Below are positions 1-8,564 of a DNA stretch of 64,000 nucleotides, one piece after another; positions within the stretch are counted from its first letter, which is position 1; each line of letters begins with the position of its first letter. Source of the stretch: JALZKA01 sp963754045 (GTDB lineage Bacteria; Actinomycetota; Thermoleophilia; Solirubrobacterales; 70-9). Location: contig CAVWEN010000002.1 in assembly GCA_963754045.1 (NCBI GenBank), positions 434,001 through 498,000 of the forward strand. Direction: 5' to 3'. The notes below the pieces were generated by a model. The model was not told the DNA's origin and made no database searches. It saw only the letters and a program-made list of their open reading frames with translations. The position numbers and the translations under genes were made by a program.

Positions 1-3000
1 ATGATGCAGCCCGCAACGATCAGGGGAGCCGTTGAGAAGCCGAACTCGTCGGCACCCAGCATCGCGGCGATCACCACATCGCGCCCGGTGCGCATCTGGC
101 CGTCTACTTGGAGGACGACGCGCGAGCGGAGGTCGTTCTCCAGCAGGGTCTGCTGGGTTTCGGCGAGCCCGATCTCCCATGGCACGCCGGCTTGCTGGAT
201 CGACGATTGCGGCGAGGCGCCCGTGCCGCCGTCGTGGCCCGCGATCACGACGTGGTCGGCCCCGGCCTTGACCACGCCTGCAGCAACGGTGCCGACCCCA
301 ACCTCCGATGCGAGCTTGACCGAGACGGTGGCATGCGGGTTGCCGGTGCGCAGGTCGTAGATGAGCTGCTTGAGGTCTTCGATCGAGTAGATGTCGTGAT
401 GCGGGGGAGGCGAAATCAGCTCGACTCCCGGGGTCGAGAAGCGAAGCTTCGCGATGTAGGAGTCCACCTTGTGGCCGGGTAGCTGGCCGCCCTCGCCCGG
501 CTTCGCGCCCTGCGAGATCTTGATCTGGAGCTGATCCGCGTTGGCGAGGTAGTGAGCCGTTACTCCGAAGCGGCCGGAGGCGACCTGGTGGATCGCCGAC
601 CGCCTCAGATCCCCGTTTGTGTCAGGCTCGTATCGGCGCGGATCCTCGCCGCCCTCGCCGGAGTTCGACCTGCCGCCGATGCGGTTCATCGCGATCGCAA
701 GCGTCTCGTGGGCCTCCGGCGAGAGTGCCCCGAGGCTCATCGCCCCGGTCGAAAACCGCTTCGCGATCGAAGCGATCGGTTCAACGTCGCCCACCGGCAT
801 GCTCTGACCGCCGGGCTTGAAGCTGATCAGGCCTCGGAGGAGGCCGTGCGCTGCGTTTTCGTTGTCGACCCTTCGCGAAAACTCCGCGTAGGTCTCCCGC
901 TGGTCCCCGTTCCCGTTCAGGCTCTGCCGGGTCGCCCGCTGCAGCGTCGAGATCGTCTCGGGGTCCCACATGTGGCGTTCGCCGTCGCGTCGCCAGGCGT
1001 AGACGCCGCCCTGGGGAAGCAGGCGCTCGTGCGCGGTCGGCAACAGCGCCTGTTCGACGTGGCCGCCGAGCGCCTGCCCGTGGGCTTCCGGGTAGGCGCG
1101 GGAGTGTCGCGACAGAGCCTCGACCGCGAGCTGCTCGAGACCGACGCCGCCGATCTTGGATGGGGTTCCGGAGAAGTGGCGATCGACCACGTTTCGGTCG
1201 AGCCCAACCGCTTCGAAGATGTGGGCTCCGCAGTACGAGGAGATCGTCGAAATGCCCATCTTCGAGAGAACCTTCAGCAGGCCCAGGCCGAGCGCGTCGA
1301 GTGCGCGGCGAAGTGCCTCGTCGGCGTCGATGTCGTCCGGTAGGTCGGAGTTGCCGGCCAGGGCCGCGACGCTCTCGAGCATCAGGTAGGGGTTGACCGC
1401 CGAGGCGCCGAACCCGATCAACGCCGCGACGTGGTGCACCTCGCGCGGTTCACCCGATTCGATCGCAAGTCCGGTCAGGACCCGTTCGCCGGTGCGGATC
1501 AGGTGGTTGTGCACGGACGAGGTTGCGAGCAGCGCAGGCATTGGCACACGGTCGGCCGCGAGCCCGCGGTCGCTCAGGACAATGAGGTTCGTGCCGCCGC
1601 GGACGGCGGCGCTCGCCTCGTTGCAGATCCGTTCAATCGCGTCCCGCATCCCAGGCTCGCCGTCGGCGAGCGCCCAAGTGATGTCGATCAGCGTTGCGCT
1701 CAGACCGGCGTGATCCACGGAGCGCAGTCGCGCCATCTCGGCGTTGGTGAGCACGGGGCGCTCGAGTACCAGCTGGGGCGAGGGGTGTTCGCCGTGCTCG
1801 AGCAGGTTCGCCTCCGGACCCAGGCCGGTTCGAAGGCTCATCACCACGTGCTCGCGCACCGGGTCGATGGCCGGGTTGGTGACCTGCGCGAAGCGCTGCT
1901 TGAAATACGAGAAGAGGGAGGGCGACTGCTCGCTGAAGAGCGCGAGCGAGACATCGTTGCCCATCGAGCCCGTGGGCTCCTTGCCGTCGCGGGCCATGGG
2001 CGTCAGCAGCACCCGAATGTCCTCCTGCGAGTATCCGAAGGCGAGTTGGTCGGAGCGGATCCGGGTCGGCTCGCGCTCGGGTTCCTGCGCGGCGGGGAGC
2101 TCGTCGAGGCGGATCGTGCGCTTGCCGTCCCACTCCGCCCAGGGCGCCCTGCGGGCGACCTCCAGCTCGGCCTGACCCTCCTGGAGGACCTCGCCGCGAA
2201 TCAGATCGACCGCGAACATCGAACCGGGCCGCAGGCGCCCCTTGCAGGCGATCTCGTCGTCGGGGACTTCAAAAGCGCCGGCCTCGGAACTCACCGCAAC
2301 CCAGCCGTCGTGGGTAACCAGCCAGCGGCCGGGACGCAGACCGTTGCGATCGAGGGTCGCGCCGAGAAACCGGCCATCGGTAAAGGTGATGGCGGCGGGG
2401 CCATCCCACGGCTCGATCAGGCGCGAGTGGTACTCGTAGAACCCGGCGAGTTCGGCCGGTGTCTCCGGGCGTTCCTCGTAGGCCCGCGGGATCATCATCA
2501 TCGCCGCGTGGGGGAGGGAGCGACCGGCGAGGACGAGGAGCTCGAAAACGTGGTCGAACGCCAGCGAGTCCGAGGTTCCCGGCCTGACTAGGGGCAGGCA
2601 GCGCTTCAGGTCTTCGCCGAACAGGTCGGACTCGAGAATCGCTTCGCGAGCGGCCATCCAGTTGACGTTGCCCGCCAGCGTGTTGATTTCGCCGTTGTGG
2701 GCGCTCATCCGGTGCGGATGCGCCAGCTCCCAGCTCGGGAACGTGTTGGTTGAGAAGCGTGAGTGGACGATCGCCATCGCCGACGCGAACTCGGGGTCGC
2801 GCAGGTCGGTGTAGAACTGGGTGAGCTGCGGCGCGGTGAGCATGCCCTTGTAGACGACGGTTCGCGAGGACAGCGACGGGATCGCGAGATCGAGCCCGCC
2901 CTCGTGCTCGATCATGCGCCGGATCACGTAGAGGCGGCGTTCGAAGTCGTCCTGATCGGCCACGTTCGGCCCAGCGCCGAGGAGCACTTGTCGGATAACA

Positions 3001-3473
3001 GGCATGCAGGCCCGCGCTGTATTGCCCGCCTTGGAGGGGTCGATCGGCACGTCGCGCCAGCCGAGGAATCGCTGGCCCTCGGCCTCGATCGTGCGCTCGA
3101 CCAGCATCAGGGCGCCTGCGCGCCGCGCGTCGTCGTTTGGGAGGAAGCAGACGCCCAGGGCCAGTTCGCCGGCTCCTGGGAGCGGGTTAGGCCCCAGGCC
3201 GAACTCCTCCGCGCGCGCCGCGAGGAACCGGTGCGGCAACTGGACGAGGATGCCGGCGCCGTCGCCCGTGTCCGGGTCTGCGCCCGCCGCGCCGCGGTGC
3301 TCGAGGTGATCAAGGGTCGCCAACGCGCGCTCGACCACCTCATGCCGGGGCTCGTTGTCGAGCCGGGCAAGGCAGGCTACGCCGCAACCGTCATGCTCGG
3401 CGGCAGGGTCGTAGAGGCCGGCGAGTCCAGGGCGGCGGGGCTCCGGACGCGCCCTTTCGGGTCCGCGGTCCAC
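1..3473 (-). CDS. gltB: Glutamate synthase large subunit (5' part, runs off left edge)
   Basis: The frame is open from a GTG at 3473 down to base 1, about 1157 codons; the C-terminus lies outside the window. An in-frame TAA lies just upstream of the GTG, so this is the first possible start. The protein begins with a class-II glutamine amidotransferase domain. Its context HDGCGVACLAR puts the catalytic Cys at residue 30, preceded by a short propeptide. The FMN-domain motifs PGHKVDSYIAKLR and GHDGGTGASP follow. The window ends inside the first Cys of the 3Fe-4S motif (IVAGCI). The family makes two glutamates from glutamine and 2-oxoglutarate. A TAACCT hexamer 6 nt before the GTG suggests a leaderless mRNA. 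Family assignment is secure. Confidence 0.96.
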   Translation of the reverse strand, partial: MDRGPERARPEPRRPGLAGLYDPAAEHDGCGVACLARLDNEPRHEVVERALATLDHLEHRGAAGADPDTGDGAGILVQLPHRFLAARAEEFGLGPNPLPGAGELALGVCFLPNDDARRAGALMLVERTIEAEGQRFLGWRDVPIDPSKAGNTARACMPVIRQVLLGAGPNVADQDDFERRLYVIRRMIEHEGGLDLAIPSLSSRTVVYKGMLTAPQLTQFYTDLRDPEFASAMAIVHSRFSTNTFPSWELAHPHRMSAHNGEINTLAGNVNWMAAREAILESDLFGEDLKRCLPLVRPGTSDSLAFDHVFELLVLAGRSLPHAAMMMIPRAYEERPETPAELAGFYEYHSRLIEPWDGPAAITFTDGRFLGATLDRNGLRPGRWLVTHDGWVAVSSEAGAFEVPDDEIACKGRLRPGSMFAVDLIRGEVLQEGQAELEVARRAPWAEWDGKRTIRLDELPAAQEPEREPTRIRSDQLAFGYSQEDIRVLLTPMARDGKEPTGSMGNDVSLALFSEQSPSLFSYFKQRFAQVTNPAIDPVREHVVMSLRTGLGPEANLLEHGEHPSPQLVLERPVLTNAEMARLRSVDHAGLSATLIDITWALADGEPGMRDAIERICNEASAAVRGGTNLIVLSDRGLAADRVPMPALLATSSVHNHLIRTGERVLTGLAIESGEPREVHHVAALIGFGASAVNPYLMLESVAALAGNSDLPDDIDADEALRRALDALGLGLLKVLSKMGISTISSYCGAHIFEAVGLDRNVVDRHFSGTPSKIGGVGLEQLAVEALSRHSRAYPEAHGQALGGHVEQALLPTAHERLLPQGGVYAWRRDGERHMWDPETISTLQRATRQSLNGNGDQRETYAEFSRRVDNENAAHGLLRGLISFKPGGQSMPVGDVEPIASIAKRFSTGAMSLGALSPEAHETLAIAMNRIGGRSNSGEGGEDPRRYEPDTNGDLRRSAIHQVASGRFGVTAHYLANADQLQIKISQGAKPGEGGQLPGHKVDSYIAKLRFSTPGVELISPPPHHDIYSIEDLKQLIYDLRTGNPHATVSVKLASEVGVGTVAAGVVKAGADHVVIAGHDGGTGASPQSSIQQAGVPWEIGLAETQQTLLENDLRSRVVLQVDGQMRTGRDVVIAAMLGADEFGFSTAPLIVAGCI

Positions 3474-3479
3474 GCAGAA

Positions 3480-3485
3480 AGGTTA
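3480..3485 (-). promoter_or_regulatory. Putative -10 element (TAACCT) of gltB
   Basis: On the minus strand TAACCT ends 6 nt before the GTG start of gltB, so transcription would begin at or next to the start codon. No clear -35 box is visible. Confidence 0.5.
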
Positions 3486-3576
3486 CGAGGGTGGACTAGG
3501 AATTTGTTGCGGGGAGTGTTCGCCCGCCATGAGCGGGTAGCCGTTCGGGGTTGGTTTACGCACGAAAGGCGAGCAG

Positions 3577-3750
3577 ATGACGGAACAAGAGCGCGAGCAC
3601 CAGGAGAGCCAGCTCAAGGAGGAACGGGAGCGCGAGGGCACCACCGGCGAGCCGGGCTCCCCTGAAGCGCCATCCAGCGTCTCGGAGATCGACGATTCCC
3701 CTGACGGCTCGCTGGAGGCGGAGAAAGCGGATGAGGACGAGGGCGATTGA
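3577..3750 (+). CDS. Small acidic hypothetical protein (57 aa)
   Basis: The ATG is preceded by AAAGG at good ribosome-binding distance. The 57-residue product is highly charged and very acidic at its C-terminus (ends EKADEDEGD), with no Cys and no hydrophobic segment, so it is probably soluble and disordered. Its TGA overlaps the TTG start of the next gene (TTGA), which suggests translational coupling to the SRPBCC protein. I do not recognise a family; expression is supported only by the ribosome-binding site and the overlap. Confidence 0.55.
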   Translation: MTEQEREHQESQLKEEREREGTTGEPGSPEAPSSVSEIDDSPDGSLEAEKADEDEGD

Positions 3751-4193
3751 CACCGCTGGTCGAGGAGAGCACCGAGATCAGCGCTGATCCGGGCACCGTC
3801 TGGGATGTCGTCATGGACCCCGGCCGCCTCGGCGACTGGGTGAGCGCGCACCGCCGAGTCTTGAACTCGCCAGAGCCACCGCTGTCCGAAGGCGACTCGT
3901 TCGAGCAGACCCTGTGTGTCGCGGGCCGCTCGTTCGATGTCCACTGGACATTGCTGGAAGCGCGAGAACCCGAGCTGGCCGTCTGGAGCGCCGATGGGCC
4001 CAAGGGCGCGAGCGCGGATGTGCGTTACGAGCTCTCGGGTAACGGTGGCGGGTCCACACGGTTCGCCTACCGCAATGAGTTTCAGCTTCCCGCCGGGCCG
4101 CTGCGCGTGGTGGCCCGCGGTGTGGCCGGGCTGCCGGCCAAGGCGGCCGCGCGCCGTTCGTTGCGCCAGCTCAAGCAGCTCCTCGAGCGCTAG
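3747..4193 (+). CDS. SRPBCC (START/polyketide-cyclase-like) protein
   Basis: This 148-residue protein has the START-like pattern: an N-terminal strand with ISADPGTVWDVVMDPGRLGDW, alternating strands in the middle, and a long C-terminal helix (RVVARGVAGLPAKAAARRSLRQLKQLLER). Members bind hydrophobic ligands or act as cyclases or stress proteins; the ligand here cannot be read. TTG is taken as the start because it overlaps the stop of the acidic ORF and the domain begins immediately. Its stop overlaps the stop of the convergent ymdB-like gene by 4 bases. Confidence 0.8.
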   Translation: MTPLVEESTEISADPGTVWDVVMDPGRLGDWVSAHRRVLNSPEPPLSEGDSFEQTLCVAGRSFDVHWTLLEAREPELAVWSADGPKGASADVRYELSGNGGGSTRFAYRNEFQLPAGPLRVVARGVAGLPAKAAARRSLRQLKQLLER

Positions 4194-4969
4194 CCGTCCA
4201 CCTCGACGTGGACGGACTGGATCGAGTCCGCGAGCCCGCGGTCGTTCAAATCCACGACAACCGCGTTCACCCAGAGGTCGTCCTCGGCAGTATCGAAGCG
4301 CTGCGGTAGCTGGGTGCGGAAACCCTCGAGCGCCTGCTCCCAGCGCACGCCGAGGACGCTCGCCTTCGACCCCGTCATCCCGACGTCGGAAATGAAGGCA
4401 GTGCCCTGCGGGAGCACGCGCCAATCGGCTGTGGGCACGTGGGTGTGAGTTCCGAGAACGGCGCCCGCGCGCCCGTCGAGGTGCCAGCCCATCGCGACCT
4501 TCTCGCTGGTCACCTCGGCGTGAAAGTCCACGATGAAGGCGTCGGCCTGACCGTCGAGGCGGTCGAGGAGGGAGTCGGCCTCAGAAAACGGCGACCGCGC
4601 GGCCTGGAGCTGGAGCATCCCGATTAGGTTGATCACGCAGACTCGCGCGCCTCCCGCTTCGACAATCGTGTGGCCGCGCCCTGGGCTCGAAGCCATGAAG
4701 TTCGCCGGGCGGATGACACGGTCGGTCTGGTCGAGGTAGGCATAGACCTCTCGTCGGCGGTAGGTGTGGTTGCCGAGGGTGATCACGTCGAAACCCATGC
4801 TGAAGAGATCCTTCGCGGTTCCCTCGGTGATCCCGAGGCCACCGGCGGAGTTCTCGCCGTTGACGATCATCAGGTCGGGCGAGTGTTGCTCGCGGATGCC
4901 CGGTAGGGCTTGGGCGAGACCAGCCCGCCCCGGCTTGCCGACCACATCGCCGACGAACAGCAACCTCAC
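4190..4969 (-). CDS. YmdB-family metallophosphoesterase
   Basis: The 259-residue length matches the YmdB/TIGR00282 family of calcineurin-like phosphoesterases, some of which hydrolyse 2',3'-cyclic nucleotides. Metal-binding motifs appear in order: FVGDVVGKPGR at the N-terminus, VNGENSAGG near residue 37, LGNHTY near 65, DFHAEVTSEK near 150 and GTHTHVPTAD near 175. The usual NHTWD is NHTYR here, so one commonly conserved Asp is absent; whether that affects catalysis is open. The GTG start sits 7 nt after TAGCCT, so it may be leaderless, and it lies inside a perfect inverted repeat. Confidence 0.9.
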   Translation of the reverse strand: MRLLFVGDVVGKPGRAGLAQALPGIREQHSPDLMIVNGENSAGGLGITEGTAKDLFSMGFDVITLGNHTYRRREVYAYLDQTDRVIRPANFMASSPGRGHTIVEAGGARVCVINLIGMLQLQAARSPFSEADSLLDRLDGQADAFIVDFHAEVTSEKVAMGWHLDGRAGAVLGTHTHVPTADWRVLPQGTAFISDVGMTGSKASVLGVRWEQALEGFRTQLPQRFDTAEDDLWVNAVVVDLNDRGLADSIQSVHVEVDG

Positions 4970-4979
4970 GGACGTGAGG
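4964..4979. repeat. Inverted repeat over the ymdB-like start
   Basis: CCTCAC-GGAC-GTGAGG is a perfect 6-bp palindrome with a 4-nt spacer. It covers the GTG start codon of the phosphoesterase and reaches into its -10 hexamer. It could be an operator, or a hairpin masking the start of a leaderless mRNA. Confidence 0.5.
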
Positions 4980-4982
4980 CTA
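4977..4982 (-). promoter_or_regulatory. Putative -10 (TAGCCT) of the ymdB-like gene
   Basis: TAGCCT on the minus strand ends 7 nt before the GTG at 4969; no Shine-Dalgarno is present, consistent with a leaderless start. Confidence 0.5.
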
Positions 4983-4988
4983 TTCGGC

Positions 4989-5444
4989 TCAGTCCTCTGG
5001 GTTCCAGCCGGGTCGCGGCGGCTTGCCGGTTACACGGCCCTTCCAGAGCTGTTCGGGCGGCTCGAGTCCCAGCGTGACGATCACCTTGAAGCCGAACTCG
5101 AGAACCTTGGCCGGCCGCGTGTCCGGCGGCGCGCGCCAGCCCAGCACCCAGCCGACGTCCGCCATCAGTTGCCAGCCGGTGGGCGTGGTCACGCCGCGTT
5201 CGCCCAGCGTTGGGATCAAGGCCTTGCCCGGCTCGAATCCGGTGGTGGTGATCACGAGGTTCAGAGCCCGCTCACCGATGTTGAACTCGATCGTCGCGTC
5301 GGCTTCGCCGTCGGCCGGCGTGGCGACGAGCCAGCGCTGCGCCTTGCTCATGCGCTCGATAAATCCGGGCTTCGCCCGCATTCGCTCAAACAGCGGCTCC
5401 AGCAGGTCCAGGTCGCGCTGGCTGAACTCGACGTCCTTGGCCAT
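4989..5444 (-). CDS. Hypothetical soluble protein (151 aa)
   Basis: The 151-residue product starts MAKDVEFSQRDLDLLEPLF, has no signal peptide or membrane segment, and ends in a Pro/Gly-rich tail (KPPRPGWNPED). Mixed alpha/beta with several Trp (GWQLMADVGWVLGW). I cannot place it in a family with confidence. The ATG lies 6 nt after TAACTT, supporting this start and leaderless transcription. It is read in the same direction as the ymdB-like gene 19 nt downstream, which also has its own hexamer. Confidence 0.75.
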   Translation of the reverse strand: MAKDVEFSQRDLDLLEPLFERMRAKPGFIERMSKAQRWLVATPADGEADATIEFNIGERALNLVITTTGFEPGKALIPTLGERGVTTPTGWQLMADVGWVLGWRAPPDTRPAKVLEFGFKVIVTLGLEPPEQLWKGRVTGKPPRPGWNPED

Positions 5445-5450
5445 CGACCC

Positions 5451-5456
5451 AAGTTA
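5451..5456 (-). promoter_or_regulatory. Putative -10 (TAACTT) for the gene starting at 5444
   Basis: The hexamer ends 6 nt before the ATG on the minus strand. It is divergent from the plus-strand TAGCGT at 5466-5471, so two start signals lie within about 20 bp. Confidence 0.45.
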
Positions 5457-5465
5457 CCGCCCGAG

Positions 5466-5471
5466 TAGCGT
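5466..5471 (+). promoter_or_regulatory. Putative -10 (TAGCGT) of the ABC exporter operon
   Basis: TAGCGT ends 9 nt before the ATG of the ABC ATPase; no Shine-Dalgarno is visible. Confidence 0.4.
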
Positions 5472-5480
5472 TCCCCAGCC

Positions 5481-6203
5481 ATGGCGCCCGAGGCTCCAGC
5501 CGCAAGCTCGGTGATCGAGGTTCGCGACCTAAACCACGCGTTCGGCGACCGAGCCGCGCTCCGCGGCGTGTCGTTCGAAGCGGCTGCGGGCGAACTGCTG
5601 GCCGTAATCGGCCCCAACGGTGCGGGCAAAACCACCTTGCTCTCGATCCTCGCAGGCATACGCACCGCCGACTCCGGTGAAGTCAGCGTGCCCGGGCGAG
5701 TCGGATGGGTGCCCCAGCAGGCGGCGCTCTACCGCCGCCTCACCGTGGAGGAGAACCTGCGCCTTTTCGCCCGCCTCGAGAAGGTCGAAGACGTCGAGGC
5801 TGCGGTCGAGCGGATGCTCGACCAAACCGCCTTGCGCGAGCGGCGCGGCGACCAGATCGGGACGCTCTCGGGTGGAAATCAGCAGCGGGTGAACATCGCG
5901 ATCGGGCTGCTCGCCCGGCCCGCTGTGCTGCTGCTCGATGAGCCCTCGACTGGTCTTGACCCACGCCAGCGGGAGCGTCTCTGGGAGTTCGTACTGGACC
6001 TCGCTGGTGCGGGTACTACCGTCATCTATACGACGCACCACCTGGTCGAGGCCGAGCGCTACGGCAATCGGCTGCTCGTGCTTGCCGACGGCGAGCGCCT
6101 GTTCGACGGGACGGCCGCTGAGCTGCACGCCGCGGTACCCGACTCCGCCGCTAGCGACTTCGAGGCGGCCTTCGTGGCCTTTCTCAGGGACCAGGGCCAC
6201 TGA
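5481..6203 (+). CDS. ABC transporter ATP-binding protein (ABC-2 type)
   Basis: The 240-residue ATPase carries all expected motifs: Walker A GPNGAGKTT near residue 48, a Q-loop region VPQQAAL, signature LSGGNQQRVNIA near 130, Walker B AVLLLDEPSTGLDPRQ near 150 and the H-loop in IYTTHHLVEAE. It should drive export through the partner permease, whose ATG shares the last A of this stop codon (TGATG). The substrate is unknown; relatives move drugs, lipids or polysaccharides. A GTG 10 codons further in is an alternative start. Confidence 0.93.
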   Translation: MAPEAPAASSVIEVRDLNHAFGDRAALRGVSFEAAAGELLAVIGPNGAGKTTLLSILAGIRTADSGEVSVPGRVGWVPQQAALYRRLTVEENLRLFARLEKVEDVEAAVERMLDQTALRERRGDQIGTLSGGNQQRVNIAIGLLARPAVLLLDEPSTGLDPRQRERLWEFVLDLAGAGTTVIYTTHHLVEAERYGNRLLVLADGERLFDGTAAELHAAVPDSAASDFEAAFVAFLRDQGH

Positions 6204-7558
6204 TGCGCTGGCTCTTGCTGAAGGACCTGCAGATCCTGCGACGCTCGCCGCTTGTACTGGCCCTCCTGGTGGCCTATCCGGTGGCGATCGGCATCCTGAT
6301 CGGCTTCGCGCTGTCGGGCGACGAGGGCAAGCCACGCGTCGCGTTCCTCAACGAGGCGGGGGGAGAGCGCTTCGACGTCGGTACCGAGGAGGGCGAGTTC
6401 GGAGCCGCGCAGGCCCGCGCCGAGCTCTGCAAGCGGGTCGAGTGCGTGGACGTGGCCGACCGCGAGGAGGCCGAGGATCGGGTTCGATCGGGGGATGTGC
6501 TTGGTGCGCTGATCCTGCCTCCAGACCTGCTCGATCAGCTGCAGTCGCTCAGCACGCTGAACGCAGGGCAGCCCGCCGTGGAGGTCCTCGTGAACGAGGA
6601 CGACCCCGTCAAGGCGCAGCTCGTGGACGACCGCATCCAGGCGCTGGTGACCGAGGCGAACTTGATCCTCTCGCAGCGAATCTCCGAGCAGGCCGCCGGA
6701 TACATAGATCTGTTGGTCGATGGCGGAACCTTCCAGGTGCCGATCATCGGAGACACCTTCGACATCCTCGGGCTCGCACGAGCAGGCGCGATTCTCGACT
6801 CGGTTTTGGAGGAACTGCCAGACAGCCCCGAGACAGCGGCGCTCGGGCAGGTCGCGGAATTCGCCGAGCTGGCGCAGGAGAACCTCGACTTCGCGTTACC
6901 GCTGCTGGGTGCGATCGCTGAGCCGATCGCGGTTGACAAGACGGTGGTGAGCGAGGCGACGGCATCGCTCGACTCCTTCACGATCGCCATCTCGGTCACC
7001 GTCACGCTGATGTTCGTGACCGTGCTGCTCGTCGCCGGCTCGCTCGCCCTCGAGCGGGAGGAGAACGCCTTCACTCGGATCACGCGCGGCGCGGTCGGTC
7101 CGGGTGGACTGCTCGCGGAGAAGATCGCGCTGGGGGTGGTCGCGTCGCTTGCGGTGACGCTTGTCCTGTTGGTCGCCCTGACCCCGTTCGTTTCTATTGC
7201 CTGGGAGCGGATCGGTCTGATCCTTGCCGCGAACTTGGCGGGCGGGGCCGCCTTCGCCGCGTTCGGCGCGGCGATCGGCTCGTCGGCCCGCGAGGTCCGG
7301 GCGAGCTCGCTGCTGGCGTTCATGGTCTCGCTGCCGATTGCGTTTCTCTCCCTGGTCCCAAGCGGGACTGTGAGCGCGACCGTGTTCGATGGGCTCCAGG
7401 TCTTCCGGGCCCTGTTTCCGTTCGACCCCTCGCTCGACGCCATCTCCTCGGGCCTCGACTCGGGTGCCGCGGGCATCGGCATCCCGGTCCTCCACCTGCT
7501 GGCGATCGCGTTCGCCTACGCGGCCCTGGCGCGCCTGGCGCTACGCAGGTTCGCCTAG
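6203..7558 (+). CDS. ABC-2 type transporter permease
   Basis: A 451-residue membrane protein with one N-terminal transmembrane helix (LVLALLVAYPVAIGILIGFAL, about residues 13-33). A large extracytoplasmic domain of roughly 220 residues follows, then a C-terminal block of five or so membrane helices starting near residue 260. This layout is that of ABC-2 permeases exporting hydrophobic or polymer substrates. It overlaps the ATPase stop by one base, so the pair forms one exporter operon. The stop precedes the hemB start by 28 nt, with a new -10 between. Confidence 0.9.
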   Translation: MRWLLLKDLQILRRSPLVLALLVAYPVAIGILIGFALSGDEGKPRVAFLNEAGGERFDVGTEEGEFGAAQARAELCKRVECVDVADREEAEDRVRSGDVLGALILPPDLLDQLQSLSTLNAGQPAVEVLVNEDDPVKAQLVDDRIQALVTEANLILSQRISEQAAGYIDLLVDGGTFQVPIIGDTFDILGLARAGAILDSVLEELPDSPETAALGQVAEFAELAQENLDFALPLLGAIAEPIAVDKTVVSEATASLDSFTIAISVTVTLMFVTVLLVAGSLALEREENAFTRITRGAVGPGGLLAEKIALGVVASLAVTLVLLVALTPFVSIAWERIGLILAANLAGGAAFAAFGAAIGSSAREVRASSLLAFMVSLPIAFLSLVPSGTVSATVFDGLQVFRALFPFDPSLDAISSGLDSGAAGIGIPVLHLLAIAFAYAALARLALRRFA

Positions 7559-7573
7559 AGGCGCAACGCCGCC

Positions 7574-7579
7574 TAGAAT
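7574..7579 (+). promoter_or_regulatory. Putative -10 (TAGAAT) of the heme cluster
   Basis: TAGAAT ends 7 nt before the GTG chosen for hemB, fitting leaderless transcription of hemB and the genes behind it. Confidence 0.5.
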
Positions 7580-7586
7580 CCGCCGG

Positions 7587-8564
7587 GTGAGCTTTCCGGC
7601 GACGCGCATGCGACGCATGCGCGCAACCCAGGCGCTGCGTGACCTCGTTCGCGAGACCGAGCTTTCGCCGCGCCACCTGATCCAGCCACTCTTCGTGGTC
7701 CCTGGCGAGGGCGTGCGCGAGCCGGTGCCGTCCATGCCCGGCATTGATCGACTCTCGATCAGCGAGTTGGTCACCGAGGCGGGCGAGTTGAAGAAGGCGG
7801 GCGTGCCCGGCGTCCTGCTCTTCGGCATCCCGCAGGCGAAGGACGATGTTGGCTCCGGCGCCTACGACCCGGAGGGCATCGTCCAGCTGGCGGTGCGTGC
7901 GCTCAAGGAAGCGCATCCCGACCTGACGGTGATGACCGACGTCTGTCTTTGCGGGTACACGACCCACGGCCACTGTGGCTTCATCCGCGAGGGCACCGAG
8001 ATCGTCGACAACGACATCACGCTCGAGCTGCTGGCGCAAACAGCGATCTCGCACGCCGAGGCAGGCGCCGACGTCGTCGCGCCAAGCGACATGATGGACG
8101 GCAGGGTGGGCGTGATCCGCAACCAGCTCGACGAGGAGGGCCACGCCGACACGGCGATCGTTGCCTACTCGGCCAAGTACTCCTCTGCCTTCTACGGCCC
8201 GTTTCGCGATGCGGCGGACTCGGCCCCTGAGTTCGGCGACCGTCGTGGCTACCAGATGGATCCCGCCAACGCCATGGAGGCGGTGCGCGAGGCAAAGCTC
8301 GATCTCTCCGAAGGCGCCGACGTCGTCATGGTCAAGCCCGCCACCCCATACCTTGACGTGGTACGCCGGATCAAGGAGGAGCTCGCATGTCCCGTTGCCG
8401 CCTATCACGTGTCGGGCGAGTTCTCGGCGCTGCGCGCCGCGGGTGCGAACGGCTGGATCGATGAGCGGGCCGCGGCCCTCGAAACATTGCTCTCGATCCG
8501 TCGTGCCGGCGCTGACCTGATTTTCACCTACTACGCGAAGGAGGCCGCGGGATGGCTGAACTAG
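7587..8564 (+). CDS. hemB: Delta-aminolevulinic acid dehydratase (porphobilinogen synthase)
   Basis: Condenses two 5-aminolevulinates to porphobilinogen. The 325-residue product has the family N-terminus SFPATRMRRMRATQALRDLV, which favours GTG 7587 over an in-frame ATG at 7608. The Cys-type zinc site is intact (DVCLCGYTTHGHCGF). Both active-site lysines are visible, in AYSAKYSSAFYGPFRDA near residue 195 and in the Schiff-base motif VMVKPATPYLD near 248. It therefore belongs to the zinc-dependent class. Its last 13 bases overlap the next gene, which indicates an operon with the siroheme-decarboxylase-like gene and hemL. Confidence 0.96.
   Translation: MSFPATRMRRMRATQALRDLVRETELSPRHLIQPLFVVPGEGVREPVPSMPGIDRLSISELVTEAGELKKAGVPGVLLFGIPQAKDDVGSGAYDPEGIVQLAVRALKEAHPDLTVMTDVCLCGYTTHGHCGFIREGTEIVDNDITLELLAQTAISHAEAGADVVAPSDMMDGRVGVIRNQLDEEGHADTAIVAYSAKYSSAFYGPFRDAADSAPEFGDRRGYQMDPANAMEAVREAKLDLSEGADVVMVKPATPYLDVVRRIKEELACPVAAYHVSGEFSALRAAGANGWIDERAAALETLLSIRRAGADLIFTYYAKEAAGWLN

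Noticed and set aside
552..2591. Long plus-strand frames over the first 3.5 kb
   Set aside because: The minus strand encodes glutamate synthase without a break; the plus frames have no recognisable protein features.
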